Assembly: GCA_026018925.1 (NCBI GenBank)
Contig: JAKSZU010000008.1
Coordinates: forward strand, 60,473,027-60,537,026
Source of the DNA: Tupaia tana
Lineage: Eukaryota > Chordata > Mammalia > Scandentia > Tupaiidae
DNA: 64,000 nt
Reading direction: 5' to 3'
Shown: piece by piece, positions 57,757 to 64,000 of the stretch
How positions within the stretch are numbered: the first letter of the stretch is position 1
Layout: each line of letters opens with the position of its first letter
Notes under the pieces: generated by a model
Seen by the model: only the letters and a program-made list of their open reading frames with translations
Told to the model about the DNA's origin: nothing
The model's database searches: none
Program-made: the position numbers and the translations under genes

Positions 57757-57834
57757 AGTGGTAAAGCACACCTGTCATCCTAGCTAACTAGAACGCTGGA
57801 GAAGAGAATTCTACCAGTGAGACCCTATCAAAAG
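57757..57834 (+). mobile_element. Possible 7SL-derived SINE fragment (FAM/B1/Alu-like)
   Basis: AGTGGTAAAGCACACCTGTC, ATCCTAGCTAACTAGAACGC and GTGAGACCCTATCAAAA follow the order of 7SL/Alu landmarks (GGTGGC, CACACGCCTGTAATCCCAGC, GAGGCTGG, GAGACCCTGTCTCAAAA). It is short and diverged. 7SL SINEs are known only from Euarchontoglires, so if real it limits the host. Confidence 0.45.
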
Positions 57835-57837
57835 TAT

Positions 57838-57926
57838 TCCCTCTCTCTCTCTCTTTTTCCCCCTCCCTCCCTCCCTCCCTCCCTCTTTTCCTGTCCCTTC
57901 CTCTCTCTCTCTTCCTACTATCTCTC
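57838..57926. repeat. Pyrimidine tract, (CT)n and (CCCT)n
   Basis: CT run, then about six CCCT units, then more CT-rich sequence. Confidence 0.9.
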
Positions 57927-57949
57927 ACTCCCTCATGAACAAACAAAAT

Positions 57950-58010
57950 TTATATATATTTATTATATATATATATATATATTTATAAATATATATATGT
58001 ATATAAAATT
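57950..58010. repeat. (TA)n-rich tract
   Basis: Alternating TA with short AA/TT breaks. Confidence 0.85.
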
Positions 58011-58019
58011 AATATAGTG

Positions 58020-59470
58020 CTCCAGCAACCACTTAAAAATAAAAAAGAGTTACAGGAGATATAGCTGAGAAACTAATAGAGAATATGTGATATCAAAAAG
58101 CCTTGTATTAATTCCCAAAAAGACCAGAAAGAGGCAGCAGTAGAAGAAAAACAAAATCACAAATGGAAATGAACAGAAAGATAGTTGGTTTAAACCAAAC
58201 CATGCCAATGATTAGATTGAATGTAAATAAAATGAACACTAAAAATCATGGAAAAGCAAAACTCGACCATAAGTTTTCTACAAAAATGCATATTTAGGAC
58301 AAAGGGACAAAAGTAGAAGAGAGTAAAGGTAAAAGAATAGAAAAATATATGTTATATGAACAATAAAGATATGGCTGATATTGCTATATTAATATTTATA
58401 TTTAAAACAATGATTTTATCAGATAGAGAAGTAAAGAAAGACATTACCAAATGATACAAAGGACAATTAATCAGTAAGACAAAGTAATCCTAAATATATA
58501 CATAATCTTTACAATCTTTACAATCAATGGAGCAATAACTAACAAAACTATAAGAAAGATATTCACAGCATGGTAGAGAAACTTAACACTCCATTTTCAT
58601 TAATTGATAGAATACAATGCAAAAAAAAAATTGTAAGGATTCAGAGATTGTCAGCAATATGATAAATCAGCTTGAAATAATTGTTATCAACATTCCACAA
58701 AGAGCTACAGAATACATATACTTTTCAGGTGCACAAAGATAGACATTATGCTAAAATATGTGATAAATCTCAAAAACATAAGATGAAGTAAATTAAAAAT
58801 CAATATTTAGAGGATGTGTAGAAAAAGCTCTAAATACTTGTAAAATAAATAACACTTCTAAATACCTAATAGTTCAAAAAAAAGGGAAAATTTTAAAATA
58901 TTTTAACCGAGTTATAATGAAAACTTATCAAATTGTGTGGGATACAGATATATAGAGGTTATATGTAAACATAGAGCTTAACGTGCCTATACTAAAAAAA
59001 AGAAGAAAAGATCAAAATCAGTTGTCTAAATTAGTACCTTAAGCAAAGAAATTAAACTAAAAATAATTACAAGGAAAGAAATAATAAAGATAAGAGTAGA
59101 AACCAAAACAATTAAGCAAACCATAAAAATATTTAAAAAGACAAAGGTTATTTTTTAAAAGATTAATAAAATTGATAAAAATAAAAACCCATGGTAATGT
59201 TAATCAGGTAAATGAAAAGATAAGGTATTAATATTGGGAATGAAAGAGGGGATTTACTAAAGTTCTTATAGGCATTAAGTTATAATAAGAGCTTTAATCT
59301 CAAACATTCAATCATTTAGAGAAATGGACAAATTCTTTGAAAAATATAGTATCAAAACTCAAAAAGAAATAGAATATCTGAATAACTCTAGGCCTATTAA
59401 CTGAATTGAATTGATCACCAAAAATTTTTCCATAAAGAAAATTCTACATGCAAATAATTTTAGATGTTAA
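58020..59470 (+). mobile_element. L1M ORF1-ORF2 5' region debris
   Basis: Sense text GAAAGACATTACCAAATGAT, GACAATTAATCAGTAAGAC, AAGGAAAGAAATAATAAAGA, GGGAATGAAAGAGGGGATTT, GAGAAATGGACAAATTCTTTG, ATCTGAATAACTCTAGGCC follows the L1 ORF2 N-terminal half (after the endonuclease). Heavily mutated. Confidence 0.7.
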
Positions 59471-59640
59471 CTCCTATAAAATGCTCCCACATGTCCATTG
59501 AATACTTGTTTATTCCAGATTCCAGAATTGTGCTGAAAATTGGTAGTGAGCAAAGCAGATACAGTCTCTACCTTTATGGAACATACGGTCTAAGATGAAA
59601 GGAGAAATATTAAATAAATCATTAAAAATAAATAGATTTC
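59471..59640. mobile_element. Ancient repeat fragment, unnamed
   Basis: AGCAAAGCAGATACAGTCTC and TTATGGAACATACGGTCTA resemble an old mammalian repeat ending in a TAAATAAAT tail. Family not assigned. Confidence 0.35.
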
Positions 59641-60960
59641 TACGTGACTCTATCTCCCTCGCACATTCATGTCTTACCAAGGCACCGCCTATGTCTACTA
59701 TGTTTCACTCACCAGTTCCTACTAGCATGATGTCATCAGTGTAGTTGTCCAGAGTCAAACCCTGGGCAATGGTGACATTGTCAGGGAGCCTCTAAATGAT
59801 GTACATGGCACAGAACCAGAGAGTTTTCTTTGCCCTGTGCCAAGATAGTAAATCACAGTGCTTCTCTTTAAAGTGAAGGTGAAACCAAACGCTTCCTGGG
59901 TTCTGCATCTATGAATATAATAATAATAAAAAAATCCCACATATGCCAAATAAATAACTGCATATGGGGTGTCAGGACTGTCTAGAGTTTTTCCAGTAAT
60001 GAGGTCACCTTTAAAAAAATCAATTACAATCAGAGTCATCACCTAACTAAGCTTTGGAGAAGCCTCTTTTTATTGAAGACTCATCTTGTTTGTGCACAAA
60101 TAAAACGGGTGAGTCAAATGGGGATGTGAATTAGTCACTACCTTTGTATCTTTCGGATATCTGGTGGGGACACATTTCTCTGTGAGTTCCCTAGGGATGT
60201 GATACTTCTTTGACTTACTACATTGCTAAGGTTGAGGTCTAGAGGGTTCTTGGTCCTCTGTTTTTCTTTTCTTTTGGGTATGAGGGAACGAGGGTGTTCT
60301 TTTCTACCTTGACACAGCAATCATGACCATGTCAGGGAGCTAATGTCAGTTGTGGATATAATCCACTCCAACTCTTCACTCAGAAAGAGGAGAATTAAGC
60401 ATACAATGAGATTGTAGCACCACTGGGCCCCAGGAATGCTGACTTAGTGCAGAATCTCTATTTACTACCTGCCAGTGGATCGCAGTGGCATCCTGGGTCA
60501 GAATTAGAATGAGCAATCCCTAGAAATGTCTGGGTACTTCCATTTCTCAAGGTAAAATCATCTTGGTAAATAATCCCAGATTCCTAAAAGAAGACTAGGA
60601 GAAAGAATCAGGTGTCTAATTGTAATGGAGATTCATCTGAGTATTCTGAGTCCAGTGACCAGGAAATTAGATGAGGAGTCATGAGTCTGTGCTGTGACAG
60701 TTTAAATCCAGGCTATATTCACCGCAATTAAAGCTGTCTTTGTTGTATAATTGAAGCAGGATCTTATTGTGATATTCAAGTTTTCTAATTCTAGGGATCC
60801 TTTGATCTTTATCCACTTCCAAGGATCTCTATGGGTCACACCTTCCTCAATCATTTCAGCCCTATCACCTATTTCGATCATTGCACCCACTTTAATTCTG
60901 CTAGTTAAGTTGCTATCTGGTCTTCTTCACCCTAATAATCCTATGTTTTCATTAAATCAT
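59640..60960 (-). mobile_element. ERV-L (class III) pol fossil (antisense)
   Basis: Fragment of an ERV-L-like endogenous retrovirus in reverse orientation. The part at about 59690-59790 recalls the reverse transcriptase core of that family. The rest is assigned by position and is less sure. No LTR or env is recognised here, the frame is interrupted several times, and it is clearly broken. Divergence suggests an old, early placental insertion. An old SINE marks its right edge. Confidence 0.55.
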
Positions 60961-60962
60961 GA

Positions 60963-61234
60963 ATTTTTTTTTAAATTTTGCCATATGTTACATGTGCTCA
61001 CCATAGAAAGATGGGGGAGGGGGAGGAAGAAAAAAAGCACCCCGTGAATAGAGCGTGGACACACACAATTCCCTCTTCTCCATTTCTCCATTCTGTCAGG
61101 ATTTGGGGCACCCATGCCCATGGATTTGGGGCACCCATGCCCATGTGCCTGGCATGTTTTTCAAGCCAATGGAGCCAGGACACAAACTGCATGATTGGCT
61201 ATGTGGGATCCAGCTTCCCTAAACAGCAAGCCCC
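60963..61234 (-). mobile_element. Old SINE (antisense) with a 23 bp tandem duplication
   Basis: T-run, TTGCCATATGTTACATGTGC, GGGGGAGGAAG, ATTCCCTCTTCTCC, TTTTTCAAGCCAATGG, ending CTAAACAGCAAGCCCC. A 23 bp unit is doubled at 61099-61121/61122-61144. Confidence 0.7.
61099..61144. repeat. 23 bp perfect tandem duplication in a SINE
   Basis: GGATTTGGGGCACCCATGCC plus CAT, twice with no mismatch. Confidence 0.92.
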
Positions 61235-61465
61235 AGAGTTGGCTCTAGAAATGATTTTAATGTCAGTATCTTCCACTTCTGAGAAAGAGGAGAGGAAAGT
61301 CAATACACCACATGTATTTTGATGGGGGAAAACAGTTTCTGTGTTTTCTTAGGGACCAATAGTTGGGAAGTAGTTAAGCCAGTCATCATAGATAATGCTA
61401 TTCCAATGTCCTTATCTCCATAACATTAGATCCCTTTTATATTAACCTATAAATTTCTAGCATCT

Positions 61466-61672
61466 TGAACTCATTTATGAACTTTTTCATATTTATAACT
61501 TAGTTCTGATGTGGTATGAAAAAAGTACAATAGAAAAGCAACTCAGTGTCCAAGTGTCTAAAATGGGCTGTTTCTATGTAATGTTCTCAGTGGTCAGTGC
61601 CAGTTATCTGAACAAATAGAGATGCTTAGTACAGATCATACTGAAATTTGATAAGAGAAAGTAAAGGAGAGA
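61466..61672 (+). repeat. Copy 1 of a ~200 bp local repeat
   Basis: AACTCATTTATGAAC, TGGTATGAAAAAAGTAC, GTGGTCAGTGCCAG, GATCATACTGAAATTTGATAAG, AAAGTAAAGGA appear in the same order and strand at 63638-63834. See findings. Confidence 0.8.
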
Positions 61673-61971
61673 GGAGTGATGTAGAGGTATCCACAGACAA
61701 TACAGTGAAATAGTCAAAACTCTAGCTCCAGTGTTACCCCTGTCCATCTTTTTCATACACCATGAAACCAAGTGACCTAGTCCTCATCCCATCAGTCCCC
61801 TTGTTTCAGTCTTAACAGAGCCCACCATAATTTTACCTTTACATTAAGACCAGGATTAAATTATGTGAACAAAATGCTAGAATCTTTCTCTACAGTTAAA
61901 GTTAGCATGAGAGGATTTCAGACTAAGTTTGTGGGAAAATGAAATTAGAATTTACATTAAAGACAGTCTTT
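61673..61971. other. Unassigned sequence
   Basis: Nothing recognised. Confidence 0.3.
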
Positions 61972-62251
61972 GGGGACCAGCAGTTAGCATAATGGCTATG
62001 TTGCTTGACTCCCATGTAGTTGACTGCGGTTCGCGTCCCGGACCCGGTGGCTTAAAACTCACACCGGGCGCATGTGCGTGTGTGCCCAAGATCCAAGAGG
62101 AGAATGGAGGAGAAGGGATTGCAGAGTGGCCATCCCCCCTGGGGGGTGATTTCTCACTTTCTGTCTCTATGTCTCTCTCTCTGTCTGTCTGGCGAGTGCA
62201 CGCGCCCTAGAGCAAAAACCTCTCCAAAAAAAAAAAAAAAAAAAAAAAAAA
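61972..62251 (+). mobile_element. tRNA-derived SINE, young form, GTTCGCG subfamily
   Basis: GGGGACCAGCAGTTAGCATAATGG, B box GGTTCGCGTCCCGG, CTTAAAACTCACACCGGGC, A-tail of 26 bases (one of the longest here). Short TSD AGTCTTT. Confidence 0.92.
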
Positions 62252-62680
62252 GTCTTTGACAAGTAATCCACATTAATTAATTTTTTCCTTAACATCCTCT
62301 CCATTGTAAAATTGCCATTTTTACTTTATCATACTCTATTCTTTGGAAGCAAGTCACTATGTTCTCTAGAACTTTTAAATTAAAACAAACGGAATAGATT
62401 CTGTCCTTATTTAATAGAGGGTTGCTAGGCCTGTGAAGGAAGTCTGTCTGCAAGGTGAGAAAATTGAGAAATGCTGATCAGAAATGGACAGACTCGTGAC
62501 AGAATTTCCCCTTTCTGATTCTCAGAGAAGTTCCCTGTCTTCTGGAGGTTATATTTTGCATCACTATTAGGCCAGAAATACCTGTCTTTTGATCTAAATA
62601 GGTTAGGTTGGAGCTCTGTTAATCACAAATGTGTAAGTAATACATGACCTAACTGAATTGCGATGGTAATGAAATATATA
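62252..62680. other. Unassigned sequence
   Basis: Nothing recognised. Confidence 0.3.
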
Positions 62681-62938
62681 GGACCAACGACGTAGCACAG
62701 TGGCTAAGGCCTGTGTGTAGGAAGTCTGATTCCACACGGCCGACAGCCATTTGAATCTCAGCCCTGGTAGCTGGAAAAACATGCAGGACATGTGAGCACG
62801 TATGCTAGAAATCTTGACAGGATGGAGAAATGGAAGAAAGGAATTTCAGTGTGATCACACCCCACTAGGGGGAGATGCTTTCTCTTTCTCTCTCTGGTGA
62901 GTGCATACACCCTCTAGCAATTAAGAGAGGGGGGAAAA
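62681..62938 (+). mobile_element. Old tRNA-SINE, GCAATTAAG-tailed
   Basis: GGACCAACGACGTAGCACAGTGG head with a good A box, an extra spacer, CATTTGAATCTCAG B box, CCCACTAGGGGGAGATG palindrome relic, CCCTCTAGCAATTAAG tail. Third member of the 18661/36701 subfamily. Confidence 0.82.
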
Positions 62939-63637
62939 AGGGGTGAAATAAGTAGTATGCAGAGGGAATACCTACTACTGAGTGGGGCACAGAGAGGTAG
63001 ATGTTACTATTAATTTACGAAGACTAGCATTTTGCATTCATTATATTCAGAAGCATTGGGGAAATAAATGAATGGCCATGTGTTTCTTGACAATACTCGA
63101 GAATCTGAGACCGCACATTAATAGTCTGGTTTTGTAGCATAGGTCTCAAAGAAAAACAGAGTTACAGCTTTATCGAGACTTTGCTGCGTGTTCATAACTA
63201 AGCCATGTTTGTGTAAGATTTAGAGCCAAGAAAAGAGCTGCCTGATATTTGAAGTGCACAATTATCTACATCCTTCTTCCCTAAGGAAAGGGCCGTCGGA
63301 ATTCAGCCTTTTAGTCCAGAAGCATCTTTGATTTATGAATACTGTGAACATCTGTAATGTCCCATGACTATTACCTGGAGCAGTTTTAGCCTTAAAGTGC
63401 AGAAAGAGGGCTGGAAAGGAACATTTATATCTTTTGTACATATCATCAGCTGATCCGTTATGACATTTATTGATAGTCATGAAATGAAAGGATATTTTGG
63501 GCATTAGTGGCTTTGAATTACCACTGTTTAATTCTCCATATTATTTTTTTCACAATGGGAAAAATCAGCTATCAAAAAGACACATTTTTAATAGCTTTTT
63601 AATGAACCTGTCTTGATAGTTCCTTTTCTCTTAAAGA
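62939..63637. other. Repeat-poor sequence; candidate conserved noncoding DNA
   Basis: About 700 bp without recognised repeats. Rich in short homeodomain-like TAAT/ATTA and an E-box CAGCTG (63448). No coding frame. Conservation not testable here. Confidence 0.35.
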
Positions 63638-63834
63638 ACTCATTTATGAATTGTTCACATTTCTAACTTACTTCTGATTTTCTAAAAGAAGCTATGGTAT
63701 GAAAGCAGTACAGTAGAAAGGGAACTCAGAGTCCAAGGCCTATAATGGCTTCTATTAATGTGCTCAATGGTCAGTACTCGTTTCCTGGAAGAACAAGAGA
63801 TCATACCGAAATTTGATAAGAAAAAGTAAAGGAT
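63638..63834 (+). repeat. Copy 2 of a ~200 bp local repeat
   Basis: Partner of 61466-61672, same strand, 2.17 kb downstream. Its right end is cut exactly where a young SINE begins. Confidence 0.8.
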
Positions 63835-64000
63835 GAGACCAGCAGTTGGCATAATGGCTATGTCACTGGACTCCCATGTAGTTGACTGCGGTTCGAGTCC
63901 TGGACTTGGTGGCTTAAACTCACGCTGGGCACATGTATGTGCGTGCCCAAGATCCCAAGAGGAGAATGGAGGAGAAGGGATTGCGGCATGGCCATCCCTT
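63835..64000 (+). mobile_element. tRNA-derived SINE, young form, cut by the window end
   Basis: GAGACCAGCAGTTGGCATAATGG, GTTCGAGTCCTGG, CTTAAACTCACGC, GAGGAGAATGGAGGAGAAGG. The palindrome and tail lie beyond the window. Confidence 0.92.

Noticed and set aside
61352-61390. SINE head fragment (AGGGACCAATAGTTGGGAAG)
   Set aside because: Only about 20 bp resemble the head; too short to claim.

Overview
This window is nuclear DNA of a placental mammal with no intact protein-coding gene and no functional RNA gene that I can support. It is intergenic or deep-intronic sequence built mostly from interspersed repeats. The signs of a placental genome are MIR and L2 relics, several ages of L1, MER1-type hAT and Tigger DNA transposons, a MaLR LTR, an ERV-L pol fossil, and two processed pseudogenes (CYCS and CBX3).

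The dominant element is a tRNA-derived SINE of about 260 bp with a Pol III A box and B box, a C-run/G-run palindrome, a pyrimidine-rich stretch and a 3' poly-A. I count about 23 young copies and over 20 older or shortened relatives in 64 kb, on both strands, many with clear target-site duplications (TSDs). I see no Alu and no ordinary B1, and none of the tRNA-SINEs I know from rabbit, hedgehog, shrew, horse, elephant/tenrec or colugo. One short 7SL-like stretch (57757-57834) would point to Euarchontoglires. The best guess, held loosely, is a tree shrew (Scandentia), whose genome is known for a large lineage-specific tRNA-SINE expansion (Tu-III). I cannot confirm this without a library search.

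Layout. 1-5.8 kb: L1 3' end, young and old SINEs. 5.8-10 kb: mostly unassigned single-copy-looking DNA. 10-17 kb: MIR, a MaLR LTR split by a SINE, the CYCS pseudogene, and two antisense L1 3' ends, one with its TSD. 17-23 kb: SINE-rich, L2, another antisense L1 end. 23-31 kb: sparse, with L1M relics, a MER1-type hAT and a Tigger split by a SINE. 31-35 kb: a palindromic MITE, an unexplained GC-rich block and the CBX3 pseudogene. 35.9-37.1 kb: L1M. 38.8-39.3 kb: L2. 40.1-40.5 kb: MIR split by a SINE. 40.7-47.7 kb: a mosaic of four L1 pieces in alternating orientation, riddled with SINEs. 48-57 kb: SINEs, a second MER1-type element, and a repeat-poor stretch near 49.5-50.6 kb. 57.7-61.2 kb: 7SL-like fragment, pyrimidine and AT tracts, L1M ORF2 debris, the ERV-L pol fossil and an old SINE. 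61.4-64 kb: a duplicated ~200 bp segment, SINEs, a repeat-poor stretch, and a SINE cut by the window end.

There are no operons or interacting genes. The interest lies in the SINE family's structure (two subfamilies, a shortened form, a recurrent expansion site), the nesting history, and a few repeat-poor stretches that might be conserved noncoding DNA.
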